DNA from: Pigoraptor chileana | Taxonomy: Eukaryota; Opisthokonta; Filasterea | Direction: 5' to 3' | Assembly (NCBI GenBank): GCA_943704495.1 | Contig: CALSCR010004109.1 | Span: 1-33,224, forward strand | Length of the DNA: 33,224 nt | Shown here: one piece after another, positions 1-11,800 of the stretch | Layout: every line of letters begins with the position of its first letter | Numbering within the stretch: position 1 is the first letter of the stretch | Position numbers and translations under genes: made by a program | The notes under the pieces: model-generated | Databases searched by the model: none | The model's input: only the letters and a program-made list of their open reading frames with translations | Told to the model about the DNA's origin: nothing

Positions 1-160
1 GGGGCCGGCTGTATGCCTTCTTGTTTCCAATGCAGTCACGCAGGGTGTCGGGCGTCTGCGTTGGCCATCTGTCGTTGGTAAAACGAGCCATTACTCACAT
101 TCCGCTCCGTCCATCCACTGTTCGTTGCATTTTTCCCTCTGTGCACTCCATGTTGTGTAG
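1..160 (+). other. Intron (or intron plus unresolved exon edge) of the phosphodiesterase gene
   Basis: This stretch precedes the last phosphodiesterase exon and ends in a TGTGTAG acceptor at 159-160. No segment of it encodes the residues expected just upstream in class I phosphodiesterases (a Phe-Phe-x-Gln before the Gly-Asp), so I treat it as intron. A short exon remnant near the left edge cannot be excluded. Confidence 0.5.
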
Positions 161-382
161 GGCGACAAGGAAAAGGAGCTTGGCCTCAAGGTGTCTCCAT
201 TCATGGACCGCAATAATCCGAATCTCCCGCATCTCCAGGCCAACTTTATCGACTATCTCTGCCAGCCGCTCTTCGAGGCCCTCGCAAACCTTCTTCCCAA
301 GATGAAAATTGCTTGCGACTACATATCGCAGAACCGCGCGTACTGGGGAGAGCGCGATCAGCTCAACCCTGGCAGGCCATAA
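161..382 (+). CDS. 3'-terminal exon of a class I cyclic-nucleotide phosphodiesterase (partial)
   Basis: The exon encodes 73 residues then TAA. It begins Gly-Asp-Lys-Glu-x-Glu-Leu-Gly-Leu, followed by Val-Ser-Pro-Phe-Met-Asp-Arg and later Asn-Phe-Ile-Asp-Tyr-x-x-x-Pro-Leu. This is the conserved end of the PDE1/PDE4-type catalytic domain, where the Gly-Asp-x-Glu...Ser-Pro...Asp-Arg...Phe-Ile-Asp run follows the cNMP-binding pocket and helps close the catalytic fold. Such enzymes hydrolyse cAMP and/or cGMP to the 5'-monophosphate. The metal-binding HD motif and the purine-clamp region lie left of the window, so substrate preference cannot be judged. The protein ends about 35 residues after the Phe-Ile-Asp motif, a short tail without a PDE4-type C-terminal extension. 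Family assignment is firm; the subfamily is open. Confidence 0.85.
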   Translation, partial: GDKEKELGLKVSPFMDRNNPNLPHLQANFIDYLCQPLFEALANLLPKMKIACDYISQNRAYWGERDQLNPGRP

Positions 383-1350
383 GTTCACACGGGAACCCGC
401 GTGCATGCATGATCCCACTGCCCCGTCACTCTGCGCACGATTGGCGTCGATATGTCTCATCTTGTCGTCCTCCGTCCCTATTATTCCGATTCACTTGTTT
501 CACACACAATGCCACACTCGCTTGCGCGCACGCGTCTCCGCCACATTTAACACTCCCTTGCTTCGTTGTCTCTGCATTACCTTACCGCTTCCTTTGCCCA
601 CGCAATTGCCCTTTGTCTCTTGCGTTCTGCGTGTACGATAGTCCCCGCTCTCGATTTCCCCCCAATGTTTTTGGCATCTGCATCATGTTCTAGCCTGTCG
701 TTGCGTTGTGATTTATGTGTAGCACACACCACATACCCCACTTCATTTTCGCTCGATTTCTGTCGTTCTGTTGTCGTCATCCATTTTCTTGGCCACATTC
801 CCAAAAGGGCGTCATTAAAAAGTCATATTCTTTGAAAATTGCGCCTTGCTTCGTGCGTGTACTTCGTGCCAACCCTTGCTCCGTGAAAATTTTAGGAATC
901 CGTAAGATACTGTGTGTGTGTTGTTGAATGGAATGTTGCGGAAAGATGTCCATGGCCCTGAAAGGACGGTTTACTGGATCCATGTGTGAGGTGGAACTAA
1001 AGCATATCAGTCGGTCAATTTGCCCGGTGAGTGCGCATTGTGTTACGTCAGCCCGCGGTCGGTCTGATCCGTCGACATCCGCTTAGACTCGGTGGATCCA
1101 ATTCAACTTACCTGGCTCGTCTAATACATGTTGCTTTCTTAAATGGAGCTTAGCAAGAAACCTGTGCGTGTGTGTGGTGGCGTTTTGTTGTTGTTGTGTG
1201 TTTCTTTTTTGGTTTGAGAACATATGTATGGCGTTCCACCTGAAAGCCGTGTTGAAGAACCCTTACAATATTTCATAGACAGATCCGAACGCTTTGCATT
1301 AGTCGCACCGATCGAAGCTGTGATGATCAAATCAAGCGGGTTTTGTTGAC
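383..1350. other. Intergenic region, PDE 3' end to FYVE gene 5' end
   Basis: About 970 bases with no coding exon I can support. It must hold the 3' UTR of the phosphodiesterase and the promoter of the FYVE gene. A TTACGTCA site (one mismatch from the TGACGTCA palindrome) lies at 1043-1050. A good donor-like GTGAGT at 1027 and an acceptor-like CATTAG ending at 1302 could bound a 5' UTR intron, but nothing confirms it. Confidence 0.5.
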
Positions 1351-3945
1351 ATGGCGGATGAGGAGTTGTCGTTCAAAAAGTGGAAACGGGCAGCAAACAG
1401 TGCAATTACGTCAGACGTTAAATCCGATGTGCGAGGGATCCATTCGGACCGATCGTCCATATCTAGCCGTGGGGCACCGCTTCAAAGGCACGAGAGCTCA
1501 TCGTCGACATTTGCAAGAGAAAATAACAGTCGCTCGTCGGTGGATGCAAGTGGATTAAAGGGAGACAGTCTGGGCCCACGAGCATCGCAAAGTAATCCGC
1601 CGCTCTCGCATCAGCGAGTGGATCATGGCGCCCCGAAGACTGTGGAAGGTGGGTCTAAGTGATGTGTGCATGTACACTGTACTGGGCGTCTGCGTATTCG
1701 GCCTATGTTAGAGTCGCTCTCTCGGCATCCACTTGATTACGTTTCAATATTGCAGTCTTTTGTGCATTGTCTAGGGGGCATTGCCACCTAATGCCACGCA
1801 ATACAACACTTATCGCGCGCAGATCACCTGCGCACTTTTGTGTCCAACTTCGTGACGGCCGCCTTTCATCCTGGCAATGTCTCAAGTAATGCAACTGGGC
1901 GTGATGGGGCATCGCGGACAAGTAGTCAACCCGGAAGCCCTACAATTGCGAGGCGAGGCGATCCGATGGGGGCTGGGACTGGAAGGTGCGCTTTTTATAG
2001 TTGTCAGTGGAAGTATTGCATGCAAATATGCGGGCTTTTTAGTGTCCTTTCTTGCTTGCTATGCAGGCATCCGCGCGGGTGCTTATGTTATCGCTGTCGG
2101 AATGACTTGGAGTGAGGTGGTGTGAGAAACACAGACCATTTGCCATCGTGACAGACAGTGACACACAGGCACTGTGCGTTTGTGATGCTTGAATGTGCAG
2201 TGGCAGCCAGATCACCCGAGCACACTGGAAACCAGACGCCCTCGCTATGCACTGCGCTCACCCGGGATGTCGCGTCGTCTTTTCGCTCACCGATCGCAAG
2301 CATCATTGCAGAAAGTGGGTTTTGGAAGATATGTTTGACATCAAATTTGGATGCCTGCTTTGAATTGAGATTGCCTTGTCGTTTCGATCAATTTCGCACG
2401 CATATCCCTATTATTCCTGCGGTGTGTTTAATGTGTGCGTGTTGGCGTGTATTAATGTGTGTCTGCGTGCATTTACAACTCTGTGCAGATGCGGAGACGT
2501 GTTTTGTGCAATCCATAGCGATTGCGTAATGAAATTGGACGCCAACGCAGGGCACGACGTTGACAATGGCACTCTCCAAAAGGTACTCTTCATTCCAAGC
2601 GTCTCATGCTTGCATGTGTAGAGTCTGCATGTCGCTCGTTGTATTTCCGCTCGCTTTGCAACATAACAAAACCACACAAAAAACTCTTCAATAAACTGCA
2701 TTGAGTTGTGGTGTGACTCATTGTTTTGTTTGTTTGTTTTTGTTCCCTTTGTCGGCAGGTATGCTTCACTTGCTTTGAGTCTCGAGAAGGATACGCTCCC
2801 ACTCTCGGTGTGACGACACGCCACCTGCAACATTTCCTCCGCCATCGACGCCATCACATCGATGCGCTCACTCGATACTCTGACGAACTTTCCGGCCGTC
2901 TCTCTACCCTTGCCGATCTGCGCGCAGAAAACGTAAGCGGATCCGCACTTCGGTCGCGGGAAATGGCTCTCGTCGTGTGGAGACCCGACTGGATGTCGGA
3001 CACATGCACGTCATGTGGGGTCGCTTTTGGCTTGTTTTTGAGGAGACATCACTGTCGGCTCTGCGGGACAATAATCTGCGAGGAATGCTGCTCACTCGGC
3101 CCGCACACGCCGAGGTCGTTTGGAGGGGCGAATACAACTTACAGCGCCACGAAGCCAAAGGTGCCACCTCCACCGCCACCGCCACCGCATCCTCGGGGAC
3201 CTGTCGAAGTGCGTGTGTGCACGGGGTGTTTGGAACGGCTCGAGTGGAGAGAAAAGCGGGAGATGGGGCCACGTGGACGGACGTCGATGGGTGGATTGGA
3301 CTTTGGGGATGAGAGGCCGCCCGTCTGCGCAATGTACCAGAAGCTCAGGGCAACCAAGGCCGAGCTGGAACAGAAAATGTACGAGTGGCATGAGTTGACT
3401 GAGTCGATCAACGCGGCCGCGGGTCGATTGGGCGGTGGGGATCGCAACGGTGGGGATGCGTATGCTTGGGTGGACGATGACGGGGGGCAGCGCGCGGCTG
3501 ATAACACACCTCTATCGCCCATACTCGACTCGAGAAGAACGAACGCAAAGGACGTTGTGACCAAATTGTTTGTTCTTTACCAGGAGCTCGGGTGCGTCGC
3601 TGTTGGATGATGCTCTCCCTGTGTGCTGTCAACACTAGTTCAAATCGGAAGTGCAATGTTTGGTGATGAACTGTTCAAAAACTCTGACACACTTGACAAT
3701 GTGTTTCTTGCTTTCTTTCGCCCAAACGCAGAACACGCATATCTCGTCTGCCTGCTCGTTGCGAGACCGAGAAGCGTGTCCATTCGAGCATCAATCTCGC
3801 CGTTTGCCAATATTTGCAGGAGAACAAGTTTGGTTTTCTGCGCGCCACTGTCCGCGACCGGGAAGAAGGGCGCTCGTCGCCGTCTGTGTCGAGACCATCG
3901 ACGCCGCTGCGCACACAACCCGCACGCATCAAGGACGCTATGTAA
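1351..3945 (+). CDS. Tandem-FYVE endosomal tether, Vac1/Pep7 - Rabenosyn-like
   Basis: Exons 1351-1648, 1823-1985, 2201-2314, 2489-2582, 2759-3591 and 3732-3945 join in phase to give 571 residues. Residues 1-160 are Ser-rich and low complexity. FYVE 1 (about 163-228) has the Trp-Lys-Pro-Asp start, Arg-Lys-His-His-Cys-Arg-Lys-Cys-Gly core and final Cys-Phe-Thr-Cys; its first pair is Cys-x4-Cys and its third is Cys-x2-His. FYVE 2 (about 297-379) has Trp-Arg-Pro-Asp, Cys-Thr-Ser-Cys, Arg-Arg-His-His-Cys-Arg-Leu-Cys-Gly and Cys-Thr-Gly-Cys. Between them, about residues 244-275, is the Arg-His...Asp-Ala-Leu-Thr-Arg-Tyr helix typical of Vac1. The C-terminus (about 501-550) has a Leu-Pro...Glu-Lys-Arg-Val-His-x-Ser-Ile...Leu-Gln-Glu-Asn helix. 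Vac1/Rabenosyn proteins bind PI3P through FYVE and connect Rab5 and Vps45/syntaxin for endosomal fusion. Two FYVE fingers match fungal Vac1 rather than metazoan Rabenosyn-5. The start is the first ATG of the frame. Confidence 0.88.
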
Positions 3946-5392
3946 TGCGAATGTGTGCTTGTGATCTGATTGTAAGCGTGGCAGCTTCTGCTGTGCGGGA
4001 TGCCTCATCACTTAATCGTCACATGTGTGTCAACGATTGGTGCTGTCGTCGTTATACGATACGCGCACGCTCCCACATACGCTGGGTTGAGGAGTTGTTT
4101 GTGCCAGGATTGGAGTCTTCATTTGGCAAGGCAGGCAACGAAAATTGTCAGGTTGAATGGCTAACGTATGCGTCATCTGGAGTCCATGGATATAGCGCGT
4201 TTACGGCACTGAGTCGACTTGAATCCTACAACTCTGCGATTGCTGGGATGTGTCTCTTGCCCATGGATGCAGCCGCCATTAGTACGACCATGACACATTC
4301 AAGACACCCTCGATGCTGCGAGCATAACTCGGGGACATCATTGCTCCATCGGTTTGCGCAGCGCACGGCTTATTGCCAATGGACTGTGTGTATGTCGATA
4401 ATCATTGCTACACTTATGCAGAGTGTGTGTCGTCAATGACTCGTACTTTGCAAAATTCAGTTGGCGATTTCATTGTCTTTGCAGTGTGACAGTGTACATT
4501 CATTCGGATATTTAAGGGAAGTTACCGTATTTCTCGGCTACAGTTGCTTTGCGTTGACTTTGGGCATTGTCGCACTAACTTCGTCCTATAGTGACTCACA
4601 ATCACACATTCGGTGTCTATGATGTCACATCTACAATAGATACACCGACCCGCAATCTTTTTGACAATGGGGTCATGTGGACTCGCTGTCTCGAGGGTGC
4701 ATAATGGTTATCATGCACACGTCGGTCCGTGCCACAACATCGTCGATAGGAGTAACGAAATGAGGTGCCGAAGTAACTAAGAACTCAGAAGTCGCACTGG
4801 TATGTCGCACTTTACATAGGGGCCCTTCGTGATGATTGCGAATGGATTTAACAGAAACACTATGAAGCACGTCGAGTCGGACAGGTGTGCGCGGGGATCT
4901 TCATGTGAACCCAAGTGCACACAAAAAGCACAAACTTGCGTGGAAACTTAACGAAGGGGGTCTTACAACTGAGATGAAAAACTCTGCCGACAGAGGCTCG
5001 CCTGCTCTTCAAACACAAACCGACGCATTCCAACCGACTCAAATCAAATCAAAAACGCAGTGGTTCTATTTGGTCAGTGCCGACCCTGAGCAAACGTAAC
5101 ACGTTGTACTCATGTGCTCGTCTCACATCTTTTGATAATCTGCGATTATTTCCACTGGCTGCGTCGTTTCCATTCGATACATCGAGACGACAACCCACTC
5201 AACCCAGCCTTGGTTAGCGGGGATAAATGGACCTCCAATACTTGTGGCACTTTAAGTTGAAGTATCACTGTGCCGTCGATTGCTGTGTATCGACAAATCC
5301 GTGCGACCGCCCATTGATAGGGATTTCTATCGGCAAGAGATGCCATAGACACCGGCAGACGAGAGAGAAAGTGGATTGTTAACTCTCTCTTC
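3946..5392. other. Long convergent intergenic region with no recognised gene
   Basis: About 1.45 kb between the converging FYVE and BRAP genes, the longest gap in the window. A plus-strand frame stays open from inside the last FYVE exon to 4439 (about 165 codons past the FYVE stop), but the translation is Cys/His/Ser-rich, has no recognisable domain and is probably non-coding. From 4440 to 5392 I see no exon, RNA gene or repeat array I can support. Confidence 0.45.
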
Positions 5393-7982
5393 TCACTTTT
5401 TCTTGCCCTTGCCCTTGCCAAAGCTTCCACGTCGTTCGCCAACACCATCAAGATCCCCATGGTGCGTGTGGGACGATGCGTGTGGACTCTGTTGTTGTTG
5501 TGGTTGATGCTGCTGTTGGATGACGACCTGCCCCGACTGCAACTCGTCGCGGTCGGGACTAGAGGCAACCTTTTGTTGTGTCTCCAAGTAGAACATAAGG
5601 TCACGCACTTGCTCCTGCAAGTGACCCAATTGAGATTATCATTAATAAATCCCCAGGGGATGTGCTAAGTGAGTGAATAACCATCGCGCATACCCAGCCC
5701 GAACACGCACAAGTCACGCGCAGCCTCTGTGCCACACCAACCTTAAGTTCTTCGACCTCTTTGCACTTGACTTCCACGGTTGTCTTCCACTTTGTCTCCA
5801 TCTCTTCCATTCGCTTGTGCATCTCCTCGTTATTTTTTCGCACTTGCTCGAACATCTGCACGCGGGTTGGTTGGTGATAAACGAAGACATAATGCAGGGA
5901 AAAAACAAATAATTAGGACAGAGGCTAATTGTGTATGGAGAGAATAATGAAAATGTAACTGATATCTTCACCAACCAAAAGAGCATTGGAGAGCGCAGCC
6001 ACACAAATCGCACGACGGAGAACAAACATGTTCGCAACACCAGAAACGAAACATGAGGCGGAATTAGTATGAGTTCCTCGAAAATCCTCGCGAAAGTGAC
6101 AACCCACCATCCTATCCTCCGCATAGTCGGCCTCCACTTTCGTCGCCTTCGCCGTCACAGCCACATACTTCTTTTCGAGTGCCTTTTTCTCCTTTTCAAT
6201 GGACGTGAGACGTTCCTTCACGGCGTGCGATTCGGTGTTGGCCGTATCCAGCTGCGCAGTCCACAAAATAGGTCCCCAGGGAAATAAGAAAAAGATAACA
6301 GAGATGAGTGGGAGAAGTCGGATTCACTGGTGGAGAAAGAAGCACACTCAGACTAATGCACTCTCAAACACAGATACAGACATACACAAGCACAGACATA
6401 AACATAAACAAGGCACACACAAGACGTGCCTTCCTCTGCATGTCAGCCATCTTGCAATCCGACTCCATCGACAGGCGATCGATTTCAGCGGCAAAGTAGT
6501 GGCGCTGGCTCTCCAATTGGCTCGTGAGTAGATACGTGTACTCGAGTTGCAGGGCATCGGCCTTCTCGTCAGAGGCAAAGCCCGAATTCCCTGTTTGTTG
6601 GACCGTTGTGAGGGGATGATTTAGAAAGCAATCAAACGCACGCACAACATACACACACACACTATCGCCAACAGCACAAAGTGCAAACCACAATCAGAAT
6701 TCGCACACACACACACGACCACCCACCCTCTGCCACGGGGCGCGGCTGCGAGTTCCCAGGCAGCTCAACGAGCTTGCCATCCGCCTTGTTCTGTATGAGC
6801 CTGTGCACGTAATTATCGCCGACGTAGTCCCACACGCGCCCGCTATCGAGCTCCATTGCATACGTGTGTTGCGTCTCACCAAAGTGCGACTGCGCGTGTC
6901 CGTCCCTGTATCGGCCGCACCCAATGTTGCCACAGACGAGACAGATCCAGAGGTCGTCGCGGGTGTCGCAATCCATGCACTGGTTTGACTCTGTCTTCTG
7001 CCGGTACCTGCATATCGGGCAGCTACTATCGCCCCACATCGACATGCACCGGCAATGCACGCTGTGGTTGCATGCAATCGTCATTATTCCCGTCGCAGTC
7101 TCGTCCATCAGCTCGAGACATACAGGGCAATTTGGTATTTCCACCAATCGCACGGGCGTGGTTGTGTGCTGTGAGTGCCCAGTCTCCGCAAATCGGTCCG
7201 ACCACGACGCCTCAATGCGGGCAACAAATGCCACGTGAGACACCTCCGGTTCCAAAGAGTTGAATCGACGCCCGTTGTAGTGCTGATAAAACGCATCGGC
7301 GTCCTCCTGTCGCGCAAAACGTGCAAGCACCATGTAGTGATTCGGCGCGCCATCCCGCACGATGCGAATGTGGACGATGGTGTCAATGAGCGGCGCAAGA
7401 AACTGAAGCAAGTCGCGATATTCCATTGTTGATGGGACTGCGACGATGCAGGCTGTGAGGCTCCGTCGCGGGGGCAACTGACCCGGCCTCACGTGACATG
7501 CCGTTGTAAGCTTGTCGCCAGCGACGGGGCCCTGTGCATCTGTCACGGCGCGCTCTCGGTATATGTGAAGAAGCCCCTTTGTGAGTTCAACGCGCGGATT
7601 TCCAGAGATAATGTTGATTGTCTCTGTTGCAGAAGAGCCACCCGCCACCGTTGCAGAGGACGAAGGCGGCGCACCGACGACGCGCTTGCCACTGCGCACA
7701 TTGTCTGCAGGTGGCAGTGCGGCTGACGTCGCCGAATCACCGTCGCCATCATTCCGCGTACCCTGCGCGACCACAGAGCTCCACATTGTTCGTCCCTCGG
7801 TTGTTATTGCCGCTGTCTTTATGTTCGACGGCAGTGTCAGCGGCGCGCCTTCCGCCGTGTGTGTCCCGCCAGGCGAACCCCGCGCCTTAGTCGTCACGGT
7901 GAGCGTTTCAATCGCTATTGTGTTGAAGATACGCTCACCACGGCGACGCTCTTTGTCGATTCGCGTTGGGCTCTTAGCTGTG

Positions 7983-8043
<61 letters not shown>

Positions 8044-8254
8044 CGGGCACCCCAAAGAGAAACAGTAATATGAAAATGTGAATCAATGCGGATAGGCGAC
8101 AGAGTAAGCACAAATTGCAGTACAATACGCTTTGCGCAACAACTTTCAGACAGTGCTCACCGCCCCAATGGTGTTCCACAGTCGAAATACTGCTCACAAG
8201 CTCGTCGTTCGGAAGCGAGTGCTCCTCGTCAATCTCAATGTGAAGGGCAAACAT
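5393..8254 (-). CDS. BRAP: BRCA1-associated protein (BRAP/IMP/Etp1 family), RING-type E3 ubiquitin ligase
   Basis: Exons, in transcript order, are 8254-8161, 7977-6727, 6590-6421, 6251-6108, 5855-5742 and 5614-5393, joining to 664 residues (human about 590). Domains in order: Ser/Thr/Gly-rich N-terminus; BRAP2 RNA-recognition-like domain (about 153-286, with Gly-Asn-Pro-x-Val-Glu and Pro-Asn-His-Tyr-Met-Val-Leu); RING finger (about 315-354, Cys-Pro-Val-Cys ... Cys-Asn-His-Ser-Val-His-Cys ... Cys-Pro-Ile-Cys); UBP-type zinc finger (about 365-430, with Cys-Gly-Arg-Tyr and Thr-Gln-His-Thr-Tyr-Ala-Met); coiled coil (about 455-605); and a Gln-rich, basic tail ending Lys-Gly-Lys-Lys-Lys. BRAP binds ubiquitin and nuclear localisation signals and, in animals, dampens Ras-MAPK signalling through KSR. 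The first in-frame ATG is at 8254; the frame stays open upstream, so an extra 5' exon is possible. It is divergent from PPWD1. Confidence 0.95.
7986..8027. repeat. (TG)21 microsatellite in BRAP intron 1
   Basis: A pure TG run on the plus strand, so CA on the BRAP coding strand, followed by a shorter impure TG run to 8043. It sits just upstream of the intron 1 acceptor (intron 8160-7978), where a polypyrimidine tract would normally be. The reading frame happens to stay open through it (a His-Thr run), which is an artefact of the repeat. Confidence 0.95.
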
Positions 8255-8872
8255 CGTCTGCCGTCCGACGTTAACAAAAACTGAAATGGTCTCACCAAAC
8301 AACGGTGACCAATCGTAAATCACAAGAAACTACGACTCATAAATTGTATCTTTGTTCTCAAGTGAGCGAAGGGTCTTAAAAGAATGGTTGCATGCCTTCA
8401 AAGTGTGGGTAACTTAATAGGATTACTCTGTGAAAGATGCCGCGTCAGCGTTTCAGTTTTTGAGAAACCGCGATTTGCACAGTGTATGACGTCATGCGGC
8501 GTTGATGGCGTCACATGTGCGCCATAATGAAATATGCGAGAACTCGCCAACTCTCTCAGCTGTTTCAAACACATGACAATTGGACAAGATCTCAATCGGG
8601 TTTGTTTTCTATTAATGAATCATACACAATTCAATTGCATTTCTGCATGTTTTCCCTCCACTCAAATATTACATACACATAACATATATGTACAAACAAC
8701 GCTTGAGAAAGTGAACAATTATATCGATTATTGGGCTTGTTCTTTCTCACACCACGCAGCGCGGACATCCAGCGCGTGCGAACACACTTATACACGTGTG
8801 ACCGCATCACACGCACACACACACACACAGACACACATATACACGCACACACACGCACACATACTCACAAAG
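8255..8872. promoter_or_regulatory. Divergent promoter region, BRAP / PPWD1
   Basis: About 620 bases between two divergent start codons. It carries a perfect TGACGTCA palindrome at 8487-8494, the classic CREB/ATF bZIP site, and a further CGTCA half-site about 20 bases downstream. The 8810-8870 part next to the PPWD1 start is a CA-rich leader. No coding exon is seen. Promoter function is inferred from position. Confidence 0.5.
8811..8870. repeat. Impure CA-repeat in the PPWD1 5' leader
   Basis: An interrupted CA tract of about 60 bases lies immediately upstream of the PPWD1 ATG at 8873, so it is probably in the 5' UTR. Confidence 0.8.
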
Positions 8873-11800
8873 ATGTCGGAACGCAAACGCGCTTACGATT
8901 CCGATGACGACCAGCGTGAGTGATTTATGCTATGCTTGTCGGTGACTTTCTCGGGATATCTCAACGTGCCGCGACACAACGCTCATCGACCTTGCAATTG
9001 ACATTTTGGCGTCAGTATGGCAATGATCTGAAAACCCTTGTTGTTGCCAACCCTTTTTTCCGCTGGTGATATGTAAATAGGAAAGCGCCAGGCCAAGTCT
9101 GCTCGCGACAGCCGCTTTACGGAGGTTTCCTCTAGGGCGCGCACTCGCGCGGAGGCGGATGCAAAGGATGCAAAAGATGCGGCCGTCACTGTCCACGGGC
9201 ATGGCAAGCGGGGCGATGCGGCGGCTGCGGCGGCGGAGGCGGCCGATGACGACGATGTTGGTCCCGTGCCGGCGGGCGAAGGCATCCACCGCGCAAAGCG
9301 GCCGAAGCACCAACACCAGCACTTTGACAAGTTGTACCTCGAGCGTCTTCCTGAATCCCCAATCTATGAGCGCAGCTACATGCACCGAGAGACAGTGTCG
9401 CATGTTGTGGTTACTGCGACAGAGTTTATTGTGACTGCGAGTGTTGACGGTCATCTCAAGTTTTGGAAGAAGATGGATGAGGGCATCGAGTTTGTGAAGC
9501 ATTTTCGGTCACATTTGGAAGCAGTGACAGGGCTTGCTGTCTCGACCGATGGCCTTGTCCTCTGCTCTATCTCGAAGGACAAGTCGATGAAAGTGTATGA
9601 TGTTCTCAATTTTGACATGATCAACATGACGCGTCTGGCATTCGAACCGATTGCATGCGAGTGGATTCACGGCCCGAATGCGCCACGCGCTCTCGTCGCA
9701 GTCGCAAGCGGATCGGAGCCCGTGATTAATGTGTACGACGGGCGTGGCGATGGCACTATTCTGCACGTTCTCTCTAAGATCCACACCAAGCCGGTTGTGG
9801 CAATGCGCTACTCTGCGGCGATTGATGTTGTCGTGTCCGCGGATAAGGCGGGCGTTATTGAGTATTGGTCGGGATCGGAGCTGCGTTTCCCTGACAAGGC
9901 GGTCACCTTTGAGAGCAAGATGGACACGAATCTCTTTGATATTGTGCGCGCGAAGGCGAACATCACGTGGATTGCATTCTCGCCAGACGGCCGGCACTTT
10001 GCCGTCATGGCAACCGACCGCATCGTGCGCGTGTTTCGCTTTGACAGCGGGAAGTTGGTGCGCTCTTTTGTCGAGACGTCGCAATCAACCGCAGAGCAGC
10101 AGACGGCGCTCATGGCGACTCAACTTGCTGCCGCCGAAAAGGCAAAACAGCGGGAGAAGGACGTTGCCAACAACAACAACAACAACAGCAACAACAACGA
10201 CGACGACGGGACGCCCGCAGCGCCGGATGTGCCAAAGGGTGCGCCAAAGGGTGGCGTGGAGGCGGACCTCCTTGACAACATTGAGTTTGGGCGGCGTATG
10301 GCCATCGAGCGCGACATTGACCGCGGCGGCGCAAACAACGCGATGGGATGCGTGTTTGACGAGAGTGGGACGCTCCTGCTTTACCCGACGGCCCTCGGCA
10401 TCAAGTGCATGAACATTCGCACGGGGCTCTGCTCAAGGATCATTGGCCAGCACGAGAGCTCGGCGCGCTTCATGGTCGTCGCGCTCTTCCAGACGAGGGG
10501 GAAGAAGCGCGCTGCTACGATTGTGGGTGGCTGTGGGAGTTGGGCTTTTGGGGTTGGCAGAGCTGCGTGGGGGCTGGGGCTTGGGGGTTGGGTTGCGGAT
10601 GCACTTACTTGCGGTCGGGGCTGTCTTGCGCTGAGTAATCCACTGAGTATTCCATTGGGAGATTTTGTTTGCCGTTTCCGTGCGATGGTCTTGCCAAAAA
10701 ATTGACGGAACTTCCAACTGTGCGTGTGCGATGATTGTGTGGCAATCTTCTTAACCTCTTTTCTGCTTTTGTGCATTCCCTATGTATGGCCTTTGTGCAT
10801 CCTTGTCCTCTTGCGTTTCCAGGAGCTTGAAGCGGCGGACAATCCTCTGCTTAAACCACCGACGCCTGATCCGACACTGTTTTGCACGGCATTCAAAAAG
10901 AATCGCTTCTACCTGTTCACCGATCGCGCGCCTGCGGAAGATGCCGGGTATGTATGCTGCGGTTGCGCTTTCTGTGTGTGTGAGCGTTCTGTCGTCCTTA
11001 GAATGGCTCCGCAGGGTTCGTATTGCTTGCTTGTGTGTGAGTGAGTGGGTGTGGGTGGGTGGGTGTGTGTGTGTGAGTGTGTGTGAGTGTGTGAGTGTGG
11101 GAGTGTGTGAGTGTGGGAGTGTGTGAGTGTGTGAGTGTGTGAGTGTGTGTGAGTGTGTGAGTGTGCGTGAGTGTATGAATCTCGATTGATGCGCGTCGAT
11201 TGGTCATGCATTGATGGAGTTATGGATCATTTATTGATTGATCGCAGTGAGATCGGACGTGATGTGTTCAATGAGAAGCCAACGCGCGAGGAGCAGATGG
11301 CGGCAGTCGAGGCAAGCGGCACTGCGACGCTTGCTGAGAACGCTACAATCCACACGAGCATGGGCGACATTGTCATGCAGCTCTTCCCCAATGAGTGCGT
11401 GTATATTCGTGCATTATTTTCTGGCATGTTAAGTGTGATTTCGTAGCGCTCGAGTAGAGAGCGATCTGTTGTTTTTGTTGAATTTGTGCGAGTTGGCATT
11501 CCACTACGCGACCTGTCCCAGCTTGTTGCATCCTCCATGCGCTCAAGTTGCCTTGTGTGCGTGCATCCTATCCGGGCTCTGCAGGTGTCCCAAGACGGTG
11601 GAGAACTTCGCCACGCATGCACGCAGCGGCTACTTCAACGGACACATTTTCCACCGCGTGATCAAGGGATTCATGGTGCAGACTGGCGATCCGACAGGTG
11701 CGTGGCCGCATATTTACGAGGAGGTCACTGCACTCTCGCTCCTCACTCCTCTCTGAGACCCACACATTGTTGCTGCATGCATCTTTCACCTTTTGGCTGC

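Noticed and set aside
1106-1115. ACTTACCTGG, like the 5' end of U1 snRNA
   Set aside because: No stem-loop I sequence follows and no convincing Sm site. On the minus strand it is simply a good splice-donor match (CCAG|GTAAGT), with no gene attached.
4698-4719. GTGCAT...ATGCAC inverted repeat
   Set aside because: Six-bp arms with a 10-base loop are expected by chance in a region this size; no associated feature.
5146-5604. 152-codon minus-strand frame overlapping the BRAP tail
   Set aside because: It is a shadow of the last BRAP exon in another frame. The protein-like frame is the one ending in Gly-Lys-Gly-Lys-Lys-Lys at 5393.
6409-6424. GC donor (AAG|GCACGT) for BRAP intron 3
   Set aside because: A GTGTGT donor nine bases downstream keeps the same phase and is the commoner type here.
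7978-8160. His-Thr repeat apparently encoded in the BRAP frame
   Set aside because: It is intron 1 read through. The intron is 183 bases (a multiple of three) and its CA tract happens to stay open; BRAP conservation resumes after the acceptor at 7978.
10523-10705. Extension of PPWD1 exon 2 to a stop at 10705
   Set aside because: Homology continues at 10823 (Glu-Leu-Glu-Ala-x-Asp-Asn-Pro), and a GTGGGT donor at 10523 joins in phase, so the extension is intron.
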